Shown: piece after piece, positions 15,449 to 24,578 of the stretch
Position numbering within the stretch: position 1 is the first letter of the stretch
How the letters are laid out: each line of letters starts with the position of its first letter
Assembly: GCA_029879645.1 (NCBI GenBank)
Contig: JAOUPX010000014.1
Coordinates: 1-43,124 of the forward strand
Reading direction: 5' to 3'
Length of the DNA: 43,124 nucleotides
Origin: Nitrospinota bacterium
GTDB taxonomy: Bacteria; Nitrospinota; Nitrospinia; Nitrospinales; Nitrospinaceae
The notes under the pieces: generated by a model
What the model saw: the letters and a program-made list of their open reading frames with translations, nothing else
What the model was told of the DNA's origin: nothing
Database searches by the model: none
Translations under genes and position numbers: made by a program

Positions 15449-16297
15449 TTAACGGGAATCGTTACCCACGCTCCGCAGTTTTTCTTTTTTCATGTGATAC
15501 GAGTGGGCTTCATCCGGAAACGCGCCGGACTGAACTTCTTCGTTATAATTGAGAACTGCCGACCGGATCGCCGCTCCGACCTCACTGTATTTTTTGACAA
15601 ACTTGGGAGCAAAGTCGAGATTCATTCCGAGCATGTCCTGGGTAACCAGAATCTGCCCGTCGCAATGTGGCCCGGCGCCGATACCGATCGTGGGAATCTC
15701 CAACTCCGCTGTGATTTCCGCCGCCAGTTCCATGGGTATGCCTTCCAGCACCAGCGCAAAAACTCCCGCTTTTTGTAAATCCAAGGCGTCCTTTTTGATT
15801 TGCCGCGCGTCCAGATAATTTTTCCCCTGCACCCGGTATCCACCGAACTGATGAACCGACTGGGGAGTCAACCCGACATGTCCCATCACGGAAATACCGG
15901 CCTGCACCACCGCTCGGATTTTATCAAGAATACGGGAGCCTCCTTCCATCTTTACTGCCTCGGCTCCTCCTTCCTGAATAAACCGTCCGGCGTTTTGAAT
16001 CGTGTCCGCTTCCGAGACGTGGTAGGACATGAATGGCATGTCTCCCACCAAAAGCGCCTTGTGCACACCACGACGCACACAGCGGGTATGGAAAATCATT
16101 TCGTCCATGGTAACGGGCAGAGTGTTTTCATGGCCCATGGAAACCATACCCGCGGAATCGCCAACCAGGATGAGATCAATGCCTGACTCATCCAGTAACC
16201 GGGCGAAGGTGTAATCGTAGGCAGTCAGTGCCGAAATTTTATGTTGCTTCTTTTTCCATTCCATTAGTTGTGGAATGGTGACTCGTTTTCGATCCAT
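15449..16297 (-). CDS. panB: 3-methyl-2-oxobutanoate hydroxymethyltransferase
   Basis: PanB transfers a hydroxymethyl group from methylene-tetrahydrofolate to ketoisovalerate, giving ketopantoate. Family motifs are clear: ISALTAYDYTFARLLDESGIDLILVGDSAGMV, GDMPFMSY, AVKMEGG, VMGHVGLTPQSVHQFGGYRVQGK, and IPTIGIGAGPHCDGQILVTQDMLG. I take the ATG 57 bases inside the longest frame, giving 282 residues, since MDRKRVTIPQL is the usual beginning. The panB-panC-panD-TPR operon starts here, because a terminator separates it from the upstream kinase gene. The leader also has a GC-rich run 16330-16350. Confidence 0.95.
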   Translation of the reverse strand: MDRKRVTIPQLMEWKKKQHKISALTAYDYTFARLLDESGIDLILVGDSAGMVSMGHENTLPVTMDEMIFHTRCVRRGVHKALLVGDMPFMSYHVSEADTIQNAGRFIQEGGAEAVKMEGGSRILDKIRAVVQAGISVMGHVGLTPQSVHQFGGYRVQGKNYLDARQIKKDALDLQKAGVFALVLEGIPMELAAEITAELEIPTIGIGAGPHCDGQILVTQDMLGMNLDFAPKFVKKYSEVGAAIRSAVLNYNEEVQSGAFPDEAHSYHMKKEKLRSVGNDSR

Positions 16298-16370
16298 GAT
16301 GTGGTCTCGATGAACAGCTTGGAGAGTTGGCCGGAAAACGGCCGGGCCGGACAAGGGAGGGTGATCTTAA

Positions 16371-16405
16371 AACCAAAAAGCCCGCCGGTTGAGATGCCGG
16401 TGGGC
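16371..16405 (-). terminator. Rho-independent terminator after the deoxynucleoside kinase gene
   Basis: On the minus strand GCCCACCGG and CCGGCGGGC pair around a 7-nt loop (one G-T pair), followed by TTTTTGGTTTT. It ends the transcript of the kinase gene 74 bases before the panB start codon, so panB has its own promoter somewhere in 16298-16370. Confidence 0.75.
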
Positions 16406-16523
16406 ACGGAAGTTTTTCATAAATACAAATGAGGTAAAAGCGTCAAATGGATTGGAAGCCTGTCAGCGGTCTTCCTTCCGAACTTTCCCCAAACTCGTAC
16501 TATGCAACTCCGTCCCGGTCTTG

Positions 16524-17162
16524 TCAGGATCCAAGCGGATTGTAATATTCTCGGCCTATTCTATGATTATTAATCTTGTTAATCAACTCCTTGAAGTTAT
16601 ATTTTTCACCCGCCAGGTCAATTTCGTTGGTATTGATCACCAGCAGGGGTGTCTCAGAGTAATAAAAGAAGAAATTATTGAAAGCCCGGTTGACATCCTC
16701 CAGATACCGATATTCCATATTTTGCTCGAACCGCCGGCCTCTTTTTTCCACCCGGCCATGCAGGACAGGGGTTTCTGCCTGCAGAAATATCACCAAATCC
16801 GGCTTGGGAATCTTGATTTTGATCAAATTAAACAACTGCTCATATAGATGCAGTTCATGGCCCTCGAGATTCAAACCGGCAAAAATCCGGTCGCGGTGGA
16901 ACAGATAGTCGGAAATCACCACATTGCTGAACAAATCCCGCTGGGCGAGCTCCTGGTACTGGTTATACCGGCTCAGTAAAAAAAAAACCTGGGTCTGGAA
17001 GGCGTAACCGGCCCGGTCTTCGTAAAATTTGTCCATAAATGGATTATCCTCGTCGACTTCGAGGACCAGGCGGGCGTCGTACTCGCGGGCCAGTTTATGG
17101 GCCAGGGTGGTTTTCCCGGCTCCGATAGACCCTTCAATGGCGATAAATCTGGGTTCTTGCAT
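16524..17162 (-). CDS. Deoxynucleoside kinase (dAK/dGK family)
   Basis: The enzyme phosphorylates deoxyribonucleosides for salvage. The P-loop GSIGAGKTT is near residue 11-19. A lid and substrate region follows: VVISDYLFHRDRIFA occupies the place of the usual ERS motif, and VEKRGRRFEQNMEYRYLEDVNRAF is the arginine-rich lid. The ATG at 17162 gives 212 residues and begins MQEPRFIAIEGSIGAGK; a TTG four codons earlier has no better support. Which base is preferred cannot be read from sequence. It is close upstream of panB, an arrangement seen in other phyla, but a terminator separates them. Confidence 0.87.
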   Translation of the reverse strand: MQEPRFIAIEGSIGAGKTTLAHKLAREYDARLVLEVDEDNPFMDKFYEDRAGYAFQTQVFFLLSRYNQYQELAQRDLFSNVVISDYLFHRDRIFAGLNLEGHELHLYEQLFNLIKIKIPKPDLVIFLQAETPVLHGRVEKRGRRFEQNMEYRYLEDVNRAFNNFFFYYSETPLLVINTNEIDLAGEKYNFKELINKINNHRIGREYYNPLGS

Positions 17163-17237
17163 GGGGGCGGTCAATTGAATTAATAGTTCCGGATTCTCTT
17201 TCGGGAGAACCGGTTGGAGCGACTCGAAAAAACGGCC

Positions 17238-17591
17238 TCAATTATGAAGAATTTCTTTGATAGTCATTTTCAATTCCCGGAGATCTGCCGATTTCACCAC
17301 ATACGCTTCTGAGGCCCAGAGTTTGAAGTCCTGCCTGTAGGTGCCATAAGCGGAGCACAATATCACTGGAATGTTCATCTCGTTTTCCTTGAGTTTCTTG
17401 AGAAAATCCAGGCCGCTCATTCCCGGCATTTTGACATCCAGAGTGATCAAGTCCGGTGGACTCTGTTCTATGATTTTGAAGGCTTCTTCGGCATTTTTTG
17501 CCAGGAAAACATCGTAACCTTCGTCCCGCAATTCTTCCTGATAAAGCAGGCGGATGTTATCTTCGTCATCTACGACCAGAATTTTCTTCAC
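17238..17591 (-). CDS. Stand-alone receiver-domain response regulator
   Basis: The GTG at 17589-17591 is the likely start: TGGAG lies six bases upstream and the receiver fold begins at once (MKKILVVDDEDNIRLLYQEEL). The 117 residues contain only a receiver domain. The acidic pair is Asp8-Asp9, the phosphorylation site is Asp52 in LITLDVKMPGMSG, the conserved Ser is in VILCSAYG and the Lys in AYVVKSAD. The longer open frame upstream reads as non-coding sequence. There is no output domain and no histidine kinase gene nearby, so it acts by protein contact in a relay. It follows glgA on the same strand after 161 bases that hold no other gene. Confidence 0.88.
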   Translation of the reverse strand: MKKILVVDDEDNIRLLYQEELRDEGYDVFLAKNAEEAFKIIEQSPPDLITLDVKMPGMSGLDFLKKLKENEMNIPVILCSAYGTYRQDFKLWASEAYVVKSADLRELKMTIKEILHN

Positions 17592-17752
17592 AATGTTCTC
17601 CAGGCAATTTTTGGGAAATCCCGGACCCTGATTTCGAGGCCCTCCTAGCCAGTTGCCTTTCCTTATGACCGACAAGCTCTTAATTTTTATTATAATCAGG
17701 GAGGTTTTGCAACGGTAAATGCTGGAATCTCGGACTCCAAACCGGCTGAAAA

Positions 17753-19213
17753 TCAAATGACAAGCGTTTTGCGGTACAGACGCTCATAGTGTTTGGCCGC
17801 TTTTTCCCAGCTGAAGTTCTGTTGCATCCCGTTGATCATGAGTTTCCGCCAGCTTCTTTTTTTGCGGTAGGTGTCCAAAACCTTACCCAGGGTGTCGAGC
17901 AGTGTTTTGCCTTCTGGGGACTTGAATAGAAAACCCGTACCCTGGTGGCTCCCTGCCTGGAAGGCCTTGATCGTATCCGCCAATCCGCCGACCTGATGCA
18001 CCACCGGAACTGTTCCGTAACGCAGAGCATACATCTGGGTAAGGCCGCACGGCTCATACAGAGAGGGCATCAGTAAAATATCGCTTCCGGCAATGATTTG
18101 GTGCGCCAGCTTTTCATCAAATCCCGGTACATACCTGAACTGTCCCCGATAATGGCGATCCTGATCATTGAAGAAGGTTTCATAGGTGTCATCACCCACT
18201 CCAAGAATTACCAGAGCGGCCTTTAGGTGCATGAGCCTGGGGAAATTCTCAATAATCAGGTCGATTCCCTTTTGCGGTGATAGGCGGGTCACCATGCAGA
18301 CTACAGGCGTCTGATCGGTCAATTTAAGTGAAAATTTGCGCGCCAGGCTTTTCTTACACTCCTGTTTTCCCTTGAGGGACTTGGGACTGTAACGGGTTTT
18401 AATGTGGCGATCGGTTTGTGGGTCCCATTCGCCATAGTCCGCTCCATTCAAAATGCCGAATAGCTTTTCCTGGTGGTGCCGCAATACGCCGTCCATCTGG
18501 AATCCATTTTCGGGGGTCAGTATTTCTTTGCTGTAGGTTTTGCTGACAGTCGTCAAGGCGTCCGCGTAAACCAGTCCCGCTTTCAGAAAACTGAACTGAC
18601 CGTAGAACTCCAGTCCCTCCAGGGTGAAGAGGCTCCACGGGAGGTGGGCCATGGGCAAATACCGTTCATGAAAATTTCCCTGGTATCCCAGATTATGGAT
18701 GGCAAAGACCGATCGGGTATGAGCAAAAAACGGATCCTGGCCGTACCCGTTTTTCAGGTAGCATGGTACCAGCCCTGTTTGCCAGTCGTTGCAATGGATG
18801 ATATCGGGCTTAAAGTCGAGTGTTTTGCAGGCTTCCAGTACGGCCCGGCTGAAAAACATGAAGCGTTCCGCATTGTCGGGGAATTCGCCCTCCCCATTTC
18901 CGTACAATCCGTCGCGGTCAAAATAACCCGGGTGATCTACAAAATAAATAGGCACGGAGCGGTTCAGCCGGCCGACATGCAATTCCCCATGCTGGGTTTC
19001 AGCCCCGATAGGAACGGAAACCTTCAAACCCGTCGGTTGGATGAGCCGTTTGGCCTGCTCCACGCACCGGTATTTGGGAAGCATCACTCGGACGTCATGC
19101 CCCAGTTCTTTGAGAGCATGGGGTAAGGCGCCCGAAACATCACCCAATCCGCCGGTTTTGGCGAAAGGATGCGCTTCGGGAGAAACGAACAATATGTTGA
19201 TAGGGCGAGGCAT
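17753..19213 (-). CDS. glgA: Glycogen synthase (ADP-glucose)
   Basis: GlgA extends alpha-1,4-glucan chains with ADP-glucose. The N-terminal GT5 signature is INILFVSPEAHPFAKTGGLGDVSGALP with Lys19 of the KxGG motif. DIIHCNDWQTGLVPCYLK is the family HxxDW-type segment, and MPSLYEPCGLTQMYALRYGTVPVVHQVGGLADT is the C-terminal donor-binding motif. At 486 residues it is full length. No other glycogen gene is in the window. It diverges from coaBC with 77 bases between the start codons. Confidence 0.95.
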   Translation of the reverse strand: MPRPINILFVSPEAHPFAKTGGLGDVSGALPHALKELGHDVRVMLPKYRCVEQAKRLIQPTGLKVSVPIGAETQHGELHVGRLNRSVPIYFVDHPGYFDRDGLYGNGEGEFPDNAERFMFFSRAVLEACKTLDFKPDIIHCNDWQTGLVPCYLKNGYGQDPFFAHTRSVFAIHNLGYQGNFHERYLPMAHLPWSLFTLEGLEFYGQFSFLKAGLVYADALTTVSKTYSKEILTPENGFQMDGVLRHHQEKLFGILNGADYGEWDPQTDRHIKTRYSPKSLKGKQECKKSLARKFSLKLTDQTPVVCMVTRLSPQKGIDLIIENFPRLMHLKAALVILGVGDDTYETFFNDQDRHYRGQFRYVPGFDEKLAHQIIAGSDILLMPSLYEPCGLTQMYALRYGTVPVVHQVGGLADTIKAFQAGSHQGTGFLFKSPEGKTLLDTLGKVLDTYRKKRSWRKLMINGMQQNFSWEKAAKHYERLYRKTLVI

Positions 19214-19290
19214 TGGTCAGGCATTTTATGGTAAAGTGAAGCATAGATAAACGGGAAAATAACCAAATAAAAGGCAGGGCCATTTTGGGT

Positions 19291-20502
19291 ATGCAACAAT
19301 CGTTAAAATCAAAGCAGGTGGTTCTTGGGGTGTCGGGCGGGATTGCCGCCTACAAGGCGGTTGAACTGTTGCGTCTTCTGGTGAAAGAGGGGGCGGAGGT
19401 GACTGTCGTCATGACCGAAAATGCCAAACAGTTTGTCACGCCGCTTACCTTTGAAGCGTTGTCGGGTCGTCCGGTTTATCATGAGATATTTGGAAATGAG
19501 GCTTCCGGCTCTATGGAGCATATCCGGGCAGCGGAGAAGGCGGATTTGATGATTGTTGCCCCCGCCACCGCCAATTCGATTGGTAAAATGACCCACGGAC
19601 TGGCAGACGATCCGTTGTCTACTCTGTTTTCGGCCTTTGCCGGCCCGGTTCTGGTGGCGCCGGCTATGAACGACCAAATGTGGGCCAATCCTGCCGTCCA
19701 GGAAAATATTCGAATATTAAAGAAGCGGGGCATTGGTGTCATTGAGCCGGAAGCGGGCGAATTGGCCTGTGGCGCCGTGGGACTCGGCAGGCTGGCTGAA
19801 CCGGAGCGCCTGCTCACAGAAATCCGGAAAAACCTGCTCCGTCAAACCGACTTTTCTGGAAAGCGTATTTTAGTGACTGCGGGTCCAACCCGGGAACCGC
19901 TCGATCCGGTTCGCTTCATCACCAACCGGTCCTCGGGAAAAATGGGATACGCCATCGCCCGTCAGGCTCGGAGCCGTGGCGCTGAGGTAACTCTGATCAG
20001 CGGTCCCACGCATCTGGAACCTCCGTTTGGCGTGACTTTGCTGAATTGTCAGCGGACTGGCGAGATGGCGGAACAGGTGCTCCATCATCTGCCACAGTGT
20101 GATGTGTTGATCATGACCGCCGCCGTCGGGGATTTTGCGCCAGAAACGGTTTCCAAGGAAAAAATCAAAAAGAGTGGCGAGCAGTCACTCGTTCTCAACC
20201 TTCACCCCACGCAGGATATTCTGCAGGCCGTGGCGGATAAGAAAACCCATCAGCTGATTGTTGGATTCGCCGCTGAAAGTGAAAACGTCGTGCAGAGCGC
20301 CACTGAAAAATTGCGGCGTAAACAACTGGATATGATCGTTGCCAACGATATCAGTGCTCCTGGAATCGGCTTTCAATCCGACAACAATCAGGTCACCTTG
20401 ATCGATCGCCACCAAAAGGCCGAATCACTTCCGCTTCTCTCCAAAATGGAAATCGCCGACATTCTGCTCGACCGTATCCTCGCTCAACTCAACGATCGCT
20501 AG
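19291..20502 (+). CDS. coaBC: Bifunctional phosphopantothenoylcysteine decarboxylase/synthetase
   Basis: The enzyme converts 4'-phosphopantothenate plus cysteine to phosphopantetheine in two steps. The N-terminal flavoprotein half (CoaC) has [21 protein letters not shown], the PAMN motif in APAMNDQMW, and the cysteine of [13 protein letters not shown]. The C-terminal synthetase half (CoaB) has [31 protein letters not shown] and the VGFAAES segment. I use ATG 19291 (403 residues) rather than the TTG two codons before. It works downstream of PanB/C/D, encoded 3-5 kb away on the other strand. Its stop lies 11 bases from the stop of the next, convergent gene. Confidence 0.95.
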   Translation: MQQSLKSKQVVLGVSGGIAAYKAVELLRLLVKEGAEVTVVMTENAKQFVTPLTFEALSGRPVYHEIFGNEASGSMEHIRAAEKADLMIVAPATANSIGKMTHGLADDPLSTLFSAFAGPVLVAPAMNDQMWANPAVQENIRILKKRGIGVIEPEAGELACGAVGLGRLAEPERLLTEIRKNLLRQTDFSGKRILVTAGPTREPLDPVRFITNRSSGKMGYAIARQARSRGAEVTLISGPTHLEPPFGVTLLNCQRTGEMAEQVLHHLPQCDVLIMTAAVGDFAPETVSKEKIKKSGEQSLVLNLHPTQDILQAVADKKTHQLIVGFAAESENVVQSATEKLRRKQLDMIVANDISAPGIGFQSDNNQVTLIDRHQKAESLPLLSKMEIADILLDRILAQLNDR

Positions 20503-20513
20503 ACGAAGTCGAC

Positions 20514-21365
20514 CTATTTTGAGGAAGGTTGCGGGGCGTCGGCGGCGCATCGGAACCCGACAGTATTGCTTCGCGCTTTGGGTACCGTTGCGTTGCGGTA
20601 GGTGAGGCGAACGTCCTCAGCATTATTTTTCCAATTGCCGCCCCGGATAACCTTGTAGACCCCTTTCTCGGGACCGGGGGGATTTTCCTTGGGTGAAAAC
20701 AGGTAATATTCAGGAAAATGCCAGTCCTGGACCCACTCGGAGACGTTGCCCGATAAATCGAAAACTCCATAATCCGATTTACCTTTCGGGTAAGTGCCTA
20801 CCGGAGTGGTTTGGCGGACATGGTTGTCGAAGTTCAGAAGCTCTTTGTCAGGCGGATCATCTCCCCAGGGGTAGCTGACGGGCCGTTTGCCGCGTGCGGC
20901 CTTTTCCCATTCGGCTTCTGTAGGCAGGCGTTTGTTTTTCCAATGGCAAAAGTTAAGCGCTTCTTTCCAGGTGACTCCCACCACCGGCTGTTCCGGTTGA
21001 TTGAAACTGGAATCATCCCAGTAACGCGGGGATATTGTTAATCCGGTTTTTTCCATATAGGATTTGTACTCCGCATTGGAAGTCTCATAAATGTCGATAT
21101 AAAAGGCGTCGAGTATAACTTCGTGGGAGGGATCCTCTGGTCCAAGCATATGGCGGTCTGCCTGAAATATGGAAACCGGATCCAGTTCCCTGAGGGATTG
21201 GCGGCTTCCCATTTCAAAAGCCCCCTGCGGAATAAATACCATTCCAGAATAGGAAGGAGGTTCTACTTTTTTGGGTGGATTTGCCGTTGCGCCACTGGCC
21301 CAAGCGAAAGGGAGGAGCACGGCCAACACAATGATTCTAAATACCATAAGCTTGAAAAACTCCAT
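20514..21365 (-). CDS. Secreted formylglycine-generating-enzyme-like (SUMF1/FGE domain) protein
   Basis: A 283-residue protein with a signal peptide (MVFRIIVLAVLLPFAWASGATA) and an FGE-sulfatase domain: FIPQGAFEMGS, DAFYIDIYETSNAEYKSYMEKTG, PVVGVTWKEALNFCHWKNKRLPTEAEWEKAARG, YGVFDLSGNVSEWVQDW and VIRGGNWKNNAEDVRLTYRNA. True FGEs have a catalytic Cys pair in the stretch after RGG.W. Here that stretch reads KNNAEDVRLTYRN, without cysteine. It is therefore probably not a sulfatase activator but a binding or structural member, as are many bacterial family members. The partner is unknown. It is likely periplasmic. Confidence 0.85.
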   Translation of the reverse strand: MEFFKLMVFRIIVLAVLLPFAWASGATANPPKKVEPPSYSGMVFIPQGAFEMGSRQSLRELDPVSIFQADRHMLGPEDPSHEVILDAFYIDIYETSNAEYKSYMEKTGLTISPRYWDDSSFNQPEQPVVGVTWKEALNFCHWKNKRLPTEAEWEKAARGKRPVSYPWGDDPPDKELLNFDNHVRQTTPVGTYPKGKSDYGVFDLSGNVSEWVQDWHFPEYYLFSPKENPPGPEKGVYKVIRGGNWKNNAEDVRLTYRNATVPKARSNTVGFRCAADAPQPSSK

Positions 21366-21523
21366 TACACTAACCTAAAGGGTTAACTGAAGGGGTTGAA
21401 TGAGTAAGGGTTTGTGCGTTGACACCATAAGGTAATCATAATAGAATTTCAACAAACATCCTAATATGTTTTTAAAATGAATTTATCCCCAGAAGGGCCG
21501 GGGCACTGTTGAGATTTGACTTT

Positions 21524-21925
21524 ATGGACAAGCCCAAAAAAGAACCTATCGCCCTGCATCGCCATCAGGAACAAAAGCTTTGCCTGAATTGCGGTTTTCC
21601 CAACCGGCCCTCTGATACCTATTGCATGTATTGTAAGGCCAGCGTAGCTGAGGAGAAGGGCCTGGGTGCCTGGTTGCGTCATACTTATTATGTCCTGCGC
21701 TGGCGCTGGCAACTCAAACAGAAGCGGGAGAACCTTGTTCAACAACCCAGGCAAAAGGCCATCCGGTTTGTCGGGTACTTTATGATCGGCCTGATTTTGT
21801 CCCTGGCCGGAGCTTATTTTGCATTCACCTCGGTCACGCAGAACAGTGTCACCAACGCATTGATCGCCGCCCTTCTTCTGCTGTACGGAATCTTCACCCT
21901 GAAATCCCTGTTTTCAGGGAAATAA
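21524..21925 (+). CDS. Zinc-ribbon membrane protein, unknown function
   Basis: From ATG 21524 the protein has 133 residues. The N-terminal half holds a four-cysteine zinc ribbon, CLNCGFPNRPSDTYCMYC, then a basic, Trp-rich stretch (WLRHTYYVLRWRWQLKQKR). Two membrane helices follow (FVGYFMIGLILSLAGAYFAF and ALIAALLLLYGIFTLKSLF). An upstream TTG at 21509 would add five residues. The ribbon probably faces the cytoplasm. The stop codon lies in a small hairpin (TCCCTG-TTTT-CAGGGA). It is 150 bases upstream of copA on the same strand; whether it shares a transcript is unclear. I do not recognise a named family. Confidence 0.78.
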   Translation: MDKPKKEPIALHRHQEQKLCLNCGFPNRPSDTYCMYCKASVAEEKGLGAWLRHTYYVLRWRWQLKQKRENLVQQPRQKAIRFVGYFMIGLILSLAGAYFAFTSVTQNSVTNALIAALLLLYGIFTLKSLFSGK

Positions 21926-21996
21926 TCCCTCTCTCGGTCGCTGATCCATGTGGATCATTTGTGAACCCAGAAAACCAACGTCCGCCTGAAATGATA

Positions 21997-22024
21997 ACCC
22001 TGAAATCTGTTATGATTTTAGGGT
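21997..22024 (+). promoter_or_regulatory. Dyad-symmetry element upstream of copA
   Basis: ACCCTGAAATC and GATTTTAGGGT form an imperfect inverted repeat (10 of 11 positions) around TGTTAT, 51 bases before the copA start. TATGAT at the centre could be a -10. The form resembles operators of MerR-type metal regulators (ACC...GGT), but no regulator gene is in the window. A second repeat, TGATCC-ATGT-GGATCA, lies at 21942-21957. Confidence 0.45.
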
Positions 22025-22075
22025 GATGTATCCTTTGCCGGGACTGCGGCATCTTATAGGCAGAAGGGACACAAG

Positions 22076-24568
22076 ATGTCTGAGATCAAAACAACCCAGC
22101 CCAAGCATATTGTCCTGCCCGTAAGGGGGATGACCTGTGCCTCCTGCGCCGCCCGAATCGAAAAAAAAGTAGGCGAAATGGATGGCGTGGGACAGGCAAG
22201 CGTCAATTTTGGGGCCGAGTCCGCCACCGTGGACTTTGATCCCCAACTCACCTCTCCGGAATCAATTATACAAACCATTGAGAAGATTGGCTTTACAGTT
22301 CCAACGGTGAAAAAGATTTTTCCTGTGGAGGGCATGACCTGTGCCTCCTGTGTTTCCCGCGTCGAGAAAAAACTGCGAAGTCTGGAAGCGGTGACCAATG
22401 TTCAGGTCAATCTCGCCAGCGAGCGGGTCACGATCGAATATCTGGAATCCCGGGTAGGGGTGAAAGACTTTCGGGGTGCTCTGGAACAAATCGGATATGC
22501 CATTCCTCAGGAGGAAATTGAGGAGGCCACCAACCGCGATCTGGAAGAGGAACGCCACCGGCAGGATACCCGGATTCTAACTCGGAAATTGTTGTTAAGC
22601 GGTATTGCCGGAATCCTCATCATGGCTGGCGGAATGCGAGATATGCTGGGACTCCTTCCCGCCTGGGATCCGCAGACCTACCATCTGCTTTTTTTCATTT
22701 TGGCCACGCCGGTTCAGTTCTGGGGGGGCTGGCAGTTTTACAAAGGCACCTGGACTGGGTTTCGGCACGGCTACACCGACATGAACACCCTGATCGCAGT
22801 GGGTACTTCCGTTGCTTATGGCTACAGCGTATTCGCCACGTTTTTTCCCGCGGCGCTGGAAAGTTTCGGGCAGGAAGTGCTGGTGTATTACGATACTGCG
22901 GCGATGATCATCGCACTCGTCCTGATGGGCCGTTTGCTGGAGGCCAGGGCCAAAGGCCGTGCCTCGGACGCCATTAAAAAACTCATCGGCCTGCAACCTA
23001 AAACTGCCCGTGTGGAACGCAACGGACAGGAGTTGGAAATTCCAGTATCCCAGGTGGTGGAGGACGATATTGTGCTGGTGCGTCCGGGAGAGAAAATTCC
23101 TGTGGATGGCGTCCTGCTCGAGGGTCAGACCGCGATAGATGAATCGATGATTACCGGTGAAAGCGTTCCTGCTGAAAAAAAGGTGGGGGATGCCGTCATC
23201 GGCGCCAGTATCAATAAAACCGGTTTTTTCAAAATGAGAGCTACCCGGCTGGGAAAGGATTCGGTGCTGGCGCACATCATTCAATTGGTGGAAGCGGCCC
23301 AGGGATCGAAGGCTCCGGTACAGCGCCTGGCCGATCAGGTGGCCGGGATTTTTGTGCCGACCGTGATCGCGCTTGCAAGCCTCGCTTTTATCGTCTGGTG
23401 GGTCTGGGGTTCTTCTCTGGCCACGCTTCCGACCGAGCCCTTTCTGTTTGCAATGATGATTTTTATTTCGGTAATGATCATCGCCTGCCCGTGCGCTTTA
23501 GGGCTGGCGACTCCAACCGCCATCATGGTGGGCACCGGACGCGGTGCGGAACTGGGCATTTTGATCAAGGGAGGTGAAATTCTCGAACAGGCGCAACGTA
23601 TCGATACGGTGGTCTTCGATAAAACCGGAACGCTCACTGAGGGTCGGCCGGAGGTTACAGACCTCTACACTCCTGACATGAATGAGAACGAAGTTCTGTC
23701 TCTCGCCGCGTCGCTGGAAAAAGGATCGGAGCATCCTCTGGGCGAAGCGGTGGTGGCCGAAGCGGAAAAACGAGGGATAACCCTGCACCCCTTTGAGGAA
23801 TTCAAGGCCCTTCCCGGCTTTGGAGTGCAGGCGCGTGTCAATGGTCATGACGTCGCTCTGGGTAATCGTAAATTGATGGAGGATGCCGGGATCGATTTGT
23901 CTGCAGTCGACGATCAACTGGAACAATGGGCGGCACAGGGCAAAACTCCCATGCTGGTGCAGGTGGACGGACGTCTGGGCGGAATGATCGCCGCCGCCGA
24001 CCGGATCAAGCCCCAGGCCAGGGAAGCGGTATCGCGGTTGAAGGAGAAGGGGTTAAAGGTGGTCATGATCACGGGAGACCATTCTCGAACGGCTCGTGCC
24101 GTGGCAGGAGAGTTGGGCATTGATGAGGTGCTCGCCGAGGTGCTTCCTGGAGACAAAGCGAATGAGGTAAAACGATTAATGGATCAGGGGCGGTTTGTCG
24201 CGATGGTGGGTGACGGCATCAACGATGCGCCGGCCCTCGCGCAGGCGCATATTGGCATTGCTATGGGATCGGGCACGGATATCGCCATGGAAACCTCGGA
24301 CATCACACTGATGACTCAAAACCTGAATGCGGTGGCGGAGGCCATCGATCTCAGCCGGTCGACTCTGCGTAAAATCAAACAGAATCTTTTCTGGGCGTTC
24401 TTCTATAATGTTCTGGGAATTCCCATTGCGGCCGGGATCCTTTATCCCGCATATGGGATTCTTTTGAAACCCCTGTTTGCGGCGGTGGCCATGTCGTTCA
24501 GTTCTGTCTCGGTGGTCAGCAATTCTCTTCTGCTGAAACGGTTTCAGCCATCCCGCAAAACAACCTGA
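22076..24568 (+). CDS. copA: Copper-exporting P1B-type ATPase
   Basis: CopA pumps Cu(I) out of the cytoplasm. Two N-terminal metal-binding domains each have GMTCASC (Cys21/24 and Cys89/92). The membrane metal site is CPC at 471-473 ([13 protein letters not shown]). The actuator motif TGES is at 360-363, the phosphorylated Asp515 is in DKTGT, the HP motif of P1B pumps is in [10 protein letters not shown], and the hinge is [15 protein letters not shown]. At 830 residues it is full length. AAGGG seven bases before the ATG is a good ribosome-binding site. A dyad element upstream may be its operator. The J-MORN gene follows after 10 bases and is probably co-transcribed. Confidence 0.95.
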   Translation: MSEIKTTQPKHIVLPVRGMTCASCAARIEKKVGEMDGVGQASVNFGAESATVDFDPQLTSPESIIQTIEKIGFTVPTVKKIFPVEGMTCASCVSRVEKKLRSLEAVTNVQVNLASERVTIEYLESRVGVKDFRGALEQIGYAIPQEEIEEATNRDLEEERHRQDTRILTRKLLLSGIAGILIMAGGMRDMLGLLPAWDPQTYHLLFFILATPVQFWGGWQFYKGTWTGFRHGYTDMNTLIAVGTSVAYGYSVFATFFPAALESFGQEVLVYYDTAAMIIALVLMGRLLEARAKGRASDAIKKLIGLQPKTARVERNGQELEIPVSQVVEDDIVLVRPGEKIPVDGVLLEGQTAIDESMITGESVPAEKKVGDAVIGASINKTGFFKMRATRLGKDSVLAHIIQLVEAAQGSKAPVQRLADQVAGIFVPTVIALASLAFIVWWVWGSSLATLPTEPFLFAMMIFISVMIIACPCALGLATPTAIMVGTGRGAELGILIKGGEILEQAQRIDTVVFDKTGTLTEGRPEVTDLYTPDMNENEVLSLAASLEKGSEHPLGEAVVAEAEKRGITLHPFEEFKALPGFGVQARVNGHDVALGNRKLMEDAGIDLSAVDDQLEQWAAQGKTPMLVQVDGRLGGMIAAADRIKPQAREAVSRLKEKGLKVVMITGDHSRTARAVAGELGIDEVLAEVLPGDKANEVKRLMDQGRFVAMVGDGINDAPALAQAHIGIAMGSGTDIAMETSDITLMTQNLNAVAEAIDLSRSTLRKIKQNLFWAFFYNVLGIPIAAGILYPAYGILLKPLFAAVAMSFSSVSVVSNSLLLKRFQPSRKTT

Positions 24569-24578
24569 TCAATTCTGG

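Noticed and set aside
17190-17212. Hairpin GGTTCTC-N6-GAGAATCC between the response regulator and the kinase gene as a terminator.
   Set aside because: The stem has mismatches and no T-run follows on either strand.
17592-17756. Longer N-terminus for the response regulator.
   Set aside because: The extra 55 residues are not part of any receiver fold, and a GTG with a good ribosome-binding site marks the real start.
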